Source: Dethiosulfatibacter sp.
GTDB taxonomy: Bacteria > Bacillota_A > Clostridia > Tissierellales > Dethiosulfatibacteraceae
Assembly: GCA_019084435.1 (NCBI GenBank)
Contig: JAHRFV010000045.1
Span: 1-15,166 of the forward strand
DNA: 15,166 nucleotides
Reading direction: 5' to 3'
Shown: piece by piece, positions 1 through 6,456 of the stretch
How the letters are laid out: every line of letters starts with the position of its first letter
Numbering within the stretch: the stretch's first letter is position 1
Program-made: the position numbers and the translations under genes
Notes under the pieces: model-generated
The model's database searches: none
Told to the model about the DNA's origin: nothing
What the model saw: the letters and a program-made list of their open reading frames with translations, nothing else

Positions 1-162
1 GTCAATCAATTCTTTATCACTTTCCTCTTCATTGAAAATGCCTAGTTTGGCACGCATTCCTTCCATCCAGTAAGTCTGGTAAAGCGATGAGAATTCAGAT
101 AATTCTGTTTTAGCAATTTCTATTGCCTGAGATGGCTCCTTATGCAAAAGAGTCAATAATGC
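1..162 (-). pseudogene. selO: selO fragment, internal segment in inverted orientation
   Basis: Read on the minus strand, this stretch is open from about 165 down to the left edge. It encodes an internal piece of the SelO/YdiU family (UPF0061), a pseudokinase-fold enzyme that transfers AMP to proteins. The recognisable part is ALLTLL followed by EAIEIAKTEL, then YWMEGMRAKLGIFNEEE and KELID, the block that normally lies just before the ADYTNTF segment in this family. Here ADYTNTF lies on the opposite strand, beginning at 161. The minus frame meets a stop (complement of 166-168) directly upstream of the homology, so no intact protein can be made from this arrangement. About ten residues expected between KELID and ADYTNTF would lie left of the window. 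The family assignment is from recalled motifs and is strong. Real inversion versus assembly error cannot be settled here. Confidence 0.72.
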
Positions 163-517
163 AGATTATACCAACACCTTCTTAGAATTAACACTAGTCC
201 GTAAACCTCAAGGTGAAATGGAAGATAATAAAGAATTTTTGAAATGGTATATCATGTGGAGAGATAGGCTGACTAGACAGAGTCAATCAAAAGCGGAGTC
301 TAAACAACTGATGAGAGATTCAAACCCCGCTGTCATACCTAGAAATCATCGTGTTGAAGAAGCACTGAAGGCAGTTGAAGAAATGAATGATTATAGCATT
401 TTATACGATTTGCTGAAGGTTTTAGAAAAACCGTTTGAACATACAGCTGAACAGAAATTTTACTCCGATCCACCCTCTCCATCAGATAAGCCTTATGTAA
501 CCTATTGTGGAACATGA
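161..517 (+). pseudogene. selO: selO C-terminal fragment (protein adenylyltransferase)
   Basis: This is the C-terminal end of SelO/YdiU, about 118 residues. It starts at ADYTNTF, runs through the hallmark NPAVIPRNHRVEEAL at about 331-375, and ends with the family's usual Tyr-Cys-Gly-Thr tail and a TGA stop. The frame is open back only to a TGA at 128-130, and the residues between 131 and 160 are just the antisense of the inverted fragment. An ATG at 218 exists, but it sits in the middle of a conserved domain and has no convincing ribosome binding site, so I do not treat it as a real start. The N-terminal two thirds, with the nucleotide-binding and catalytic residues, are absent or inverted. 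The gene is therefore judged non-functional in this orientation. It could be rescued only if the neighbouring segment can flip back. Confidence 0.8.
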
Positions 518-601
518 TGATGGGTTTATCAACAGGGTTCTTGGGTTCAGGTGGTGTTTGAAACGCCATTTGAACCTTAGAAACCGTTATCCAGGGACTC
601 T

Positions 602-646
602 ACAGTGCTTATCTCCCACTTATAGAAGTGGGAGTCTCAGCACTGT
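602..646. other. Two-tier stem-loop, possible IS200/IS605-type end
   Basis: An inner perfect 9-bp stem (CTCCCACTT at 613-621, AAGTGGGAG at 626-634) with loop ATAG is nested in an outer perfect 8-bp stem (ACAGTGCT at 602-609, AGCACTGT at 639-646). Three and four unpaired bases separate the tiers. No T-run follows, so it is not a standard terminator. The flanking sequence from 518 to 678 holds no convincing gene. Subterminal hairpins of this kind, preceded by a TTGAACC-type stretch (here 568-574), occur at the right ends of IS200/IS605 elements carrying tnpB, where the region also forms the guide (omega) RNA. That identification is inference from memory; no tnpB or tnpA coding remnant was recognised. 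Confidence 0.4.
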
Positions 647-678
647 TAGTCATCGAATAAAAACCAAGGAGAATAAAT

Positions 679-900
679 ATGGCCGAATTAAAATTTGAAA
701 TAGCTAAGAGTTTTGGGGTTTTATCAGAATCTGCTAAGGGTTGGAACAAAGAAATCAACCTGGTGAGCTGGAATGATAGAGAACCAAAATATGACATAAG
801 AGAGTGGGATCCCGAGCATGAAAAAATGAGCAAAGGAATCACCCTGACCAAAGAAGAAATCATTAAACTAAGAGACCTCTTAAACGAAATGGACTTGTAG
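679..900 (+). CDS. ydbC: YdbC/PC4-family ssDNA-binding protein
   Basis: This 73-residue protein is close to full length for the bacterial YdbC proteins, which share the PC4/p15 transcriptional-coactivator fold and bind single-stranded DNA as dimers. The sequence follows the family pattern: an N-terminal strand pair (FEIAKSFGVLSES), the conserved GWNKEINLVSWN block (residues about 21-32), KYDIREWDPEHEKMSKGITL (about 37-56), and a C-terminal amphipathic helix. The start is fixed by an AAGGAG at 667-672, seven bases ahead of the ATG. It is cytoplasmic, with no signal peptide or membrane segment. Its cellular role in bacteria is poorly defined; proposed roles are in ssDNA handling or transcription. 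It stands alone between the selO remnant and the next operon, and an 85-bp gap with a promoter-like element follows, so it is probably a separate transcription unit. Confidence 0.85.
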   Translation: MAELKFEIAKSFGVLSESAKGWNKEINLVSWNDREPKYDIREWDPEHEKMSKGITLTKEEIIKLRDLLNEMDL

Positions 901-911
901 GCAACTAATGA

Positions 912-940
912 TGTAATATGCCGAAAAACTATGTTAGAAT
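912..940 (+). promoter_or_regulatory. Candidate extended -10 promoter for the radical SAM operon
   Basis: TAGAAT at 935-940 is preceded by TG and one base, the extended -10 pattern. The hexamer 17 bp upstream (TGTAAT, 912-917) is a poor -35. The same TATGTTAGAATG string recurs at 12829-12840 ahead of the decarboxylase gene. This is the only promoter-like element between the ydbC stop and the first gene of the run. Transcription would start near 947, about 40 bases before the TTG start codon. Confidence 0.35.
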
Positions 941-985
941 GGACAGGTAGTTTCGAACGAGTTTAGCATCAACGGAGGAAATAAT

Positions 986-2059
986 TTGGAAATTGTGAAA
1001 GTGCATAAAGGAAATATTGATAAGTTCATAAAATTCTCCAAATCCATCTACGTTGGCAATGCTCATTATCGAGATACCATGAGCCGAACGGTCATCAACA
1101 TTCTTAAAGGCAAGGCACAAATATGCAAAGGAAACTTCATTGAAGGTGTTATGGTGCAAGATGAAGGAAGAATCGTAGCGGTCTGTGTTTTTTCTGTCAT
1201 TGATAGGATGAAAGATGTATTGCAGATGGCATATCTTGAAATGGTAGATGATGATAAGGCTATTGACACACTGATTAATTATGGGAAAACATTAGCCAAA
1301 GAGCATGGAATCAACAAATTATTAGCGGGGCTTAATATTCATGTCAATTACGGATTGGGGTTTTTAGCAAGCCATTTTGATACCGATCAGAGTCTTGGAA
1401 GTGCCTACAATCCAGATTATTATATCAAATTACTGCGGACAAGATCCACTGAAGAGATAACACTGATAAGCTATTTGACAAGCATGGACACATTTGAGTT
1501 TCATCTTGAAGACAGGCTGATGGACAGAATTTTAAAGGAATATACTGTCAGGAAAGCTGACTTTCGAAATCTGGAGAAAGAAGCAAAAATCTATACAGAT
1601 ATCAATAATAAAGCTTTTAAAAGCCATCGATTCTATTATAAGCGAAAAGCTGAAGAGGATCTTGAACTTTTTAGAGAATTCAAACTGCTATTAAAGGCAG
1701 AAAATTTGCTCTTTCTTGAACATAAAAATAAACCCATCGGTTTTATGCTTTGGTATCCGGATTTCAACCAATTGTTGTCTGAAGGTGAGTCGATAGGCTT
1801 GAAAACCTTAATAAAAAGCAAGCTATTTCCTAATACTATCAAAAAATTCAAAATTGTTGAGATTGGCGTTATCCCTGAGTATCAGAAAACCGGAGCGGTG
1901 TTTTCTTTGTTTCATGAGTGCAATTTATTGACAAAAGGAAAATTTGATTTCTGTGAATCCGGCTGGGTGCTGGAGGATAACATAGCATCAACAGGACTTG
2001 GTGTAAGATGGGCACAGGGTGAATACAAACAATATAAAGTCTTTCTAATCAATGTTTAA
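986..2059 (+). CDS. YghO-type GNAT N-acyltransferase-like protein
   Basis: This 357-residue protein has two GNAT-like halves. The pattern matches the large YghO-type family. First comes an N-terminal IY...N-x-H-Y-R segment, then YLEMVDDDKAIDTL (about residues 84-97) and NxxVNYGLGFLASHFD with YNPDYY (about 118-148). The C-terminal half has FMLWYPDFNQLL (about 254-265), EIGVIPEYQKTGAVFSLF (about 293-310) and the characteristic GWVLEDN near 331-337. Families of this shape transfer acyl groups from acyl-CoA to amines; some relatives are implicated in bacterial ceramide synthesis, but no substrate can be assigned here. The start is TTG, chosen because a GGAGG at 974-978 is ideally spaced and no ATG fits. 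It is the first gene of a tightly packed run with the next acyltransferase and three radical SAM genes, so it probably acylates a product or precursor of that pathway. Confidence 0.68.
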   Translation: MEIVKVHKGNIDKFIKFSKSIYVGNAHYRDTMSRTVINILKGKAQICKGNFIEGVMVQDEGRIVAVCVFSVIDRMKDVLQMAYLEMVDDDKAIDTLINYGKTLAKEHGINKLLAGLNIHVNYGLGFLASHFDTDQSLGSAYNPDYYIKLLRTRSTEEITLISYLTSMDTFEFHLEDRLMDRILKEYTVRKADFRNLEKEAKIYTDINNKAFKSHRFYYKRKAEEDLELFREFKLLLKAENLLFLEHKNKPIGFMLWYPDFNQLLSEGESIGLKTLIKSKLFPNTIKKFKIVEIGVIPEYQKTGAVFSLFHECNLLTKGKFDFCESGWVLEDNIASTGLGVRWAQGEYKQYKVFLINV

Positions 2060-2071
2060 GGATGTGCTGAT

Positions 2072-3094
2072 TTGGAAATGGACAATAATATAAAGAGTTT
2101 AGATGGGTTTCAGTTCTTTAATCATCCGGAAGATATTCCTGAATTGTGGGATGATATTGCAGGAAATAATATCTTCCTGAGAAGAGATGCTCTATCAATA
2201 ATTCAAAAGGCGAATCCGTGTCAGCAAAAGTATTATATCAATCAGATTGAAAAAATAATCTTTGTGACCTATAGACTTAAGATTAATCTGTTTGCGCTAA
2301 CCAGTCGGTTGAAATTAAATAAAACGATCACGATTGTTGGTATTCCTTTGTCCGTTTCATTTAAAGGCTATGCCTGCAAATCAGATAATCACGATTTGCT
2401 ATCTCGGACTCTGGATTCAATTGGAAAACTCTGCATTGTTTTGAACGGAGATGAAGATTTGACGCTAATTAAAGGGTACACTCTTTCCGAATATGTCATG
2501 GATATTAGATGGGAAAGCATGTCAGATTATATCAATGCTTTGAGAAGCCACTACAGATACAGAGTCCTTAAGAGCTTAAAAAGACTTGAACATCTTAAAT
2601 TTGAAGAATTGACGGATAATCATGAGTTTTCAACCGAGCTATATGCATTTTATTTAGAGGTTTATGAGAAATCCCAGCACAAGCTTGAAAAACTAACAAT
2701 CGAATTTTTCAGAACATTTCCTTCTCGAATTTTTGTAATCTATGAAAAGAATCATTCCCTGGGGTTTATCCAATTAAGAAAACAAGACGATGAGTTGATT
2801 TTTACTTTTTGTGGATTTGATCACCATAAGAATCCGTCAACCGATTTGTACTATAACATGTTGTTGTTTATTGTGCAAACTGGTATTGAATGTGAATGCA
2901 AAACCATACGATTCGGTCAAACCACAGAAGAGTCAAAAGCTAAGATCGGTGCTATTGAACGACGAAAATCACTGTATATTGCTAGCAACAGCAAATTTGT
3001 AAGGTTTCTAGGGAGAAAACTGATTCGAATGGTCTCATATAAAGGCTATGATGTCAAACACAATGTTTTCAAAACTGGGAAGTGTGAGAAATGA
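2072..3094 (+). CDS. FemAB/BioF2-like GNAT acyltransferase
   Basis: This 340-residue protein resembles the BioF2-like/FemAB-like branch of the GNAT fold (Acetyltransf_6 type). Points of similarity are the SHYRYRVLKSLKRLE basic helix (about residues 163-177), the FYLEVYEKSQ segment (about 194-203), the strand FVIYEKNHSLGFIQLRK (about 220-236), the DLYYNMLLFIVQTGIE helix (about 257-272) and a C-terminal FGQTTEESKAKIGA loop (about 283-296). Such proteins move aminoacyl or acyl groups onto amines in cell-wall, polymer or lipid substrates. The chosen TTG start has an AAGGA nine bases upstream; an in-frame ATG at 2078 is the alternative and changes only two residues. It begins 13 bases after the preceding GNAT gene, and its stop overlaps the start of the first radical SAM gene (ATGA), indicating translational coupling. 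There is no signal peptide or membrane span, and the substrate is unknown. Confidence 0.6.
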   Translation: MEMDNNIKSLDGFQFFNHPEDIPELWDDIAGNNIFLRRDALSIIQKANPCQQKYYINQIEKIIFVTYRLKINLFALTSRLKLNKTITIVGIPLSVSFKGYACKSDNHDLLSRTLDSIGKLCIVLNGDEDLTLIKGYTLSEYVMDIRWESMSDYINALRSHYRYRVLKSLKRLEHLKFEELTDNHEFSTELYAFYLEVYEKSQHKLEKLTIEFFRTFPSRIFVIYEKNHSLGFIQLRKQDDELIFTFCGFDHHKNPSTDLYYNMLLFIVQTGIECECKTIRFGQTTEESKAKIGAIERRKSLYIASNSKFVRFLGRKLIRMVSYKGYDVKHNVFKTGKCEK

Positions 3095-4407
3095 GAATAT
3101 TATTAGTCAAATGTCATAAAAAAACTATTTACTCCTATCTGCAACCCATCGTTTGTGAACCCCTCGAGCTAGAGTATATTTCAACAGTTTTAAATGAAAA
3201 GCAAATTGACCACACGATACTGGATTATCTGCTCGACGGGAAAAACTTCAAGGAAGATTTTGAGAGATACAACCCTGATATTTTAATGCTCTCAGGCTAC
3301 ATTACAGCGGTTGAGACTATCCTGTCCTACAGTGATTATGCAAAAGACCGGAATCCAAAAGTGAAGATTATTGTTGGAGGCTCACACGCTGAAATCAACT
3401 ATGAAGATTTCTTTTCTCCTAATATTGACATAGTAGTGCACCAGAGTGGTTTGTCCGTTATAGACGAATTGCTGACTGCATTGAATGATTGCGATATTGA
3501 TTACAAATTACTGAAAGATGTAAATGGCATAGCCTATCAAATTAATCAAATCTGGTATGTTAATGAAACATCGATTATGGAATCATATGACATGCCTTTA
3601 CCCGATAGAAGCTTTTTCAAAAGATACAAATCCAAAACAAGATATATGTTGTACCCTGAGGTTGCCATCATAAAGACTTCGATCTCATGTCCCTACCAAT
3701 GTGAATTCTGTTATTGCAGAAAAATTAATCAGGGCATATATCTGACCAGAAAAATAAGCGACATCATACAGGAGATACAACAAATAGATACCGAGTATGT
3801 TTGGATTGTTGATGATACATTTTTGATAGACCCAATCAAAGCGAAAGCTTTTGTCGAGTCTATCAAAACCCATGGAATAAGTAAAAAATTCATAGCCTAT
3901 AGCCGAGTTGACTTTATCGTTAAGCATCCAGATATAATCAAAGAGATTAAAGATATAGGGTTTGTTGAACTCATCGTAGGGATAGAGGACATCAACAACA
4001 GTAAGCTAGAATCATATCATAAAGGGACCAACGAGGACTTTAATGATAAGGCAATTCAGGTTCTGAAAGAAAACGGTATTAGATTGACAGCATTGTTCAT
4101 TGCAGGTATAGATTTTAGAGGCGAGGATTTCAGAAACATGAGGCAATGGATTCGGTCTAAAGCAATAGATAGTTATACCGTATCTATTTTCACACCCATG
4201 AAAGGAACAGATCTTTACAATTTATATAAAAAAGAAATCACCACAAAGGATTTTAGCAGGTTTGATTTTTTACATCTGGTTATGAAACCAGTGCATATGA
4301 GCCGTTTAAAATTTTATATCTGTTTTTATTCTCTGTATGTTGACCAGATTTTCAGAAGTGGATATGTAAGGAAATTTTTATTGAACCTATGGTTTGGAAG
4401 GCTTTGA
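3091..4407 (+). CDS. B12-binding radical SAM enzyme 1
   Basis: This 438-residue class B type radical SAM protein has three parts. The first is an N-terminal Rossmann-like cobalamin-binding domain (about residues 1-140, with the IVGGSHAEINYEDF turn near 93-106). The second is a radical SAM core with the cluster motif C200-x3-C204-x2-C207, followed directly by an extra cysteine at 209. The third is an alpha-helical C-terminus with FDFLHLVMKPVHMSRLKFY near 390-410. Enzymes of this architecture use cobalamin plus an adenosyl radical to methylate unactivated carbon or phosphorus, or for ring rearrangements; the C-terminal pattern recalls hopanoid C-3 methylase-like proteins. The usual VGEGE stretch after the B12 fold reads IDIVVHQSGLSVID, so that part is divergent. 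The ATG overlaps the previous stop codon by four bases. It is clearly paralogous to the protein two genes downstream. The substrate is not predictable. Confidence 0.85.
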   Translation: MRILLVKCHKKTIYSYLQPIVCEPLELEYISTVLNEKQIDHTILDYLLDGKNFKEDFERYNPDILMLSGYITAVETILSYSDYAKDRNPKVKIIVGGSHAEINYEDFFSPNIDIVVHQSGLSVIDELLTALNDCDIDYKLLKDVNGIAYQINQIWYVNETSIMESYDMPLPDRSFFKRYKSKTRYMLYPEVAIIKTSISCPYQCEFCYCRKINQGIYLTRKISDIIQEIQQIDTEYVWIVDDTFLIDPIKAKAFVESIKTHGISKKFIAYSRVDFIVKHPDIIKEIKDIGFVELIVGIEDINNSKLESYHKGTNEDFNDKAIQVLKENGIRLTALFIAGIDFRGEDFRNMRQWIRSKAIDSYTVSIFTPMKGTDLYNLYKKEITTKDFSRFDFLHLVMKPVHMSRLKFYICFYSLYVDQIFRSGYVRKFLLNLWFGRL

Positions 4408-4433
4408 AATTTTGACGACGAGAGAGGAGAAAC

Positions 4434-5069
4434 ATGACAACTAGTAATAGAATATGGAATTTTTGGTCACGGCACTATGAGAGTCTTTGGGTGCAAGGCT
4501 TATCTCTTGCACCAACAAGAGATAATGTCATTAGAGAACTAGAAGCAATCATAAAAGATAAAAGCAAAGCTTATCGTATATTAGATATAGGATGCGGAAC
4601 AGGCCAGCTCTTAAATCAACTATCACAGGTTTTTAGTGATTATGATCTTAGACTCACAGGGTTGGACTTTTCGGAAGGAATGATTGTAGAAGCAAAAAAA
4701 AAGAATCCTGCAATAGCGTTTTATCATATGAATGTGGAGGACTTGGAAGCTAAAACAGAAAGATATGATATTCTGATATGTACTCACTCTTTTCCATATT
4801 ATGATAACCAGGAGAAGGCAATAGTTTTAATGAAAAACATGCTAGTCAAGGATGGCATATTGTTATTGGCACAAGCATCTGCCAATAGCTTATATGATAG
4901 CCTTGCAATGTTTCTGGTAAAAATAACAACTGGGAAAGCAAACTATCTGAGTGTCAAGGAGATGAGAAGAATTTTATCGGTAGATTTGTATTTATCGAAA
5001 TTAGTCAGGATTCGAACCAAATGGTTCATGCCCTCCATATATTTATTTCTGATGAAGAAGGTAGTGTAA
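4434..5069 (+). CDS. Class I SAM-dependent methyltransferase
   Basis: This 211-residue protein has a standard Rossmann-fold methyltransferase core. Motif I is ILDIGCGTGQLL (L50, D51, G53, G55, G57). An acidic residue after strand beta-2 lies in LTGLDFSEGM (about 78-87), then MNVEDLEA (about 98-105), and the post-motif strand with an acceptor-side loop is YDILICTHSFPYY (about 110-122). The C-terminal strands are short and end in basic residues. A good AGAGGAGA ribosome binding site precedes the ATG. Its TAA stop shares one base with the ATG of the next radical SAM gene (TAATG), so the two are translationally coupled. Lying between two paralogous B12-radical SAM genes, it probably adds an O-, N- or C-methyl group to the same product, or prepares a substrate. 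Family membership is secure; the methyl acceptor cannot be named. Confidence 0.85.
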   Translation: MTTSNRIWNFWSRHYESLWVQGLSLAPTRDNVIRELEAIIKDKSKAYRILDIGCGTGQLLNQLSQVFSDYDLRLTGLDFSEGMIVEAKKKNPAIAFYHMNVEDLEAKTERYDILICTHSFPYYDNQEKAIVLMKNMLVKDGILLLAQASANSLYDSLAMFLVKITTGKANYLSVKEMRRILSVDLYLSKLVRIRTKWFMPSIYLFLMKKVV

Positions 5070-6442
5070 TGAATGTATTGTTGATTAGACCAAAGCCAAG
5101 CAACGAAACAATTGGTTTGCAGCATGTTATGATCTGCGAGCCTTTAGAACTGGAATACCTTGCAGGCAATATAACACATGAAGATGTTAATACCGTTATA
5201 ATTGATATGATCATTGAAAAGAAGCCAATCGAGTATTTTATAAGCAAATATAAACCTGATATAGTTGGTTTGACAGGCTACATCACACATATTAAGATTA
5301 TCAAGGAGTTCAGCCAGCAAATCAAAGCCGTTAACCCTAAAATTATTGTTGTGGTCGGGGGCGTTCATGCTGAAGTCATGCCAGAAGATTTCGACTCCTC
5401 GTATATCGATTATGTGGTGGAGGCTAATCCAATTGACACTTTCAATGAAATTATTGGCTATGTAAGAAACAATATTGAAAACGACATCAGGCATCTGGCA
5501 CAAATAAACGGTACTTTTCGAAAAGGCAAAGTCAATATAAAGAAGTCGGTATTTGACTACTCCCAGCCCGATCGTTCTAAGGTTGATCGATACCGGTCAC
5601 GTTATTACTATATGTTTCACAATCCTTGCGCACTTATGAAAACATCATTCGGGTGTCCTTATAATTGCAGCTTTTGCTTTTGCAAGGAGATTACAGATGG
5701 TAAGTATTATGAACGGAATCTTGATTCTGTTATAGATGAGTTGAAAACCATAGCTGAGAAAGAAATCTATATAGTTGATGATGATTTTCTATATTCAAGG
5801 GTTAGATTAAACGCTTTCTGTGATAAATTGCAAGAGAATAATATCAAGAAGAGATTTTTAGTTTACGGAAGGGCTGACTTCATTGCCAACAATGAAGATA
5901 TAATAGAGCGATTGGCAGAAAATGGCTTAAGTGCTGTCATAGTCGGTCTAGAATCATATAGGGACAAGGATTTAAATAGCTATAACAAGCATACCAGTAT
6001 AAAAGAGAACGAAAAAGCAGTTGAGATCCTGAAGAAATGTGATGTCGAGCTATACGCCACGCTCATATTGCCCATGGACTTTACAAAAAAAGATTTTATA
6101 AATCTGGGGTTGTGGATTAAAAAACTAGAAATCAAATTCGTTAATCTTCAACCATTAACCCCGCTCCCGGGCACAGATATCTTCAATGAATACGAAGAAG
6201 ACCTGATTATCAATAGAAATGATTATGAGAAATGGGATCTGGCCCATTTGGCCTTGAAACCAATCCACCTAAGTGTCAGAGCCTATTATCTAGAAATCAT
6301 AAAGCTATATTACAGGATAGTCATGTCACCCAAAAGCATTAGGATGATGGTTCGCAAATATGGTTTAGGACCAGTTCTGAAGCTTTCTAAAGGTAGTTTT
6401 TTTGTTACATGGCAGTATTTTTTAAAGTTGATCAAAGGATAA
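5069..6442 (+). CDS. B12-binding radical SAM enzyme 2 (paralogue of enzyme 1)
   Basis: This 457-residue protein has the same layout as enzyme 1: an N-terminal cobalamin-binding domain with GGVHAEVMPEDF near residues 98-109, a radical SAM core with C196-x3-C200-x2-C203 plus an extra C205, and a C-terminal WDLAHLALKPIHLSVRAYY block near 404-422. Colinear landmarks shared with enzyme 1 include ICEPLELEYL near the N-terminus, the GYIT turn, the D-R-S-x3-R-Y segment before the cluster motif, and IVDDDFL versus IVDDTFL after it. These show an old tandem duplication with a methyltransferase gene in between. The frame is open further upstream to 5021, but MNVLLIRP at 5069 matches the family N-terminus and overlaps the preceding stop, so it is chosen. 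It probably performs a related radical methylation on the same scaffold; this is inference from family and context. Confidence 0.85.
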   Translation: MNVLLIRPKPSNETIGLQHVMICEPLELEYLAGNITHEDVNTVIIDMIIEKKPIEYFISKYKPDIVGLTGYITHIKIIKEFSQQIKAVNPKIIVVVGGVHAEVMPEDFDSSYIDYVVEANPIDTFNEIIGYVRNNIENDIRHLAQINGTFRKGKVNIKKSVFDYSQPDRSKVDRYRSRYYYMFHNPCALMKTSFGCPYNCSFCFCKEITDGKYYERNLDSVIDELKTIAEKEIYIVDDDFLYSRVRLNAFCDKLQENNIKKRFLVYGRADFIANNEDIIERLAENGLSAVIVGLESYRDKDLNSYNKHTSIKENEKAVEILKKCDVELYATLILPMDFTKKDFINLGLWIKKLEIKFVNLQPLTPLPGTDIFNEYEEDLIINRNDYEKWDLAHLALKPIHLSVRAYYLEIIKLYYRIVMSPKSIRMMVRKYGLGPVLKLSKGSFFVTWQYFLKLIKG

Positions 6443-6456
6443 CGGGAGATGATTTG

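Noticed and set aside
218..517. A separate 99-residue gene starting at ATG 218
   Set aside because: The translation is the C-terminus of SelO and the homology continues upstream to 161 in the same frame, so it is a fragment, not an independent gene.
602..646. Hairpin as a rho-independent terminator for selO
   Set aside because: No T-run follows the stem, and the tiered shape with internal unpaired bases is unlike the other terminators in the window.
507..698. 63-residue open frame over the hairpin region
   Set aside because: It has no family resemblance, no ribosome binding site, runs through the perfect stem-loop and overlaps the true start of ydbC.
4867..4882. Second sigma-54-like promoter (TGGCAC followed by TCTGC)
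   Set aside because: It lies inside the methyltransferase gene and the GG-to-GC spacing is one base too long for a -24/-12 element.
5021..5068. Upstream extension of radical SAM enzyme 2
   Set aside because: The extra residues are the +1-shifted reading of the methyltransferase C-terminus. The ATG at 5069 matches the family N-terminus and the overlapping stop/start pattern.
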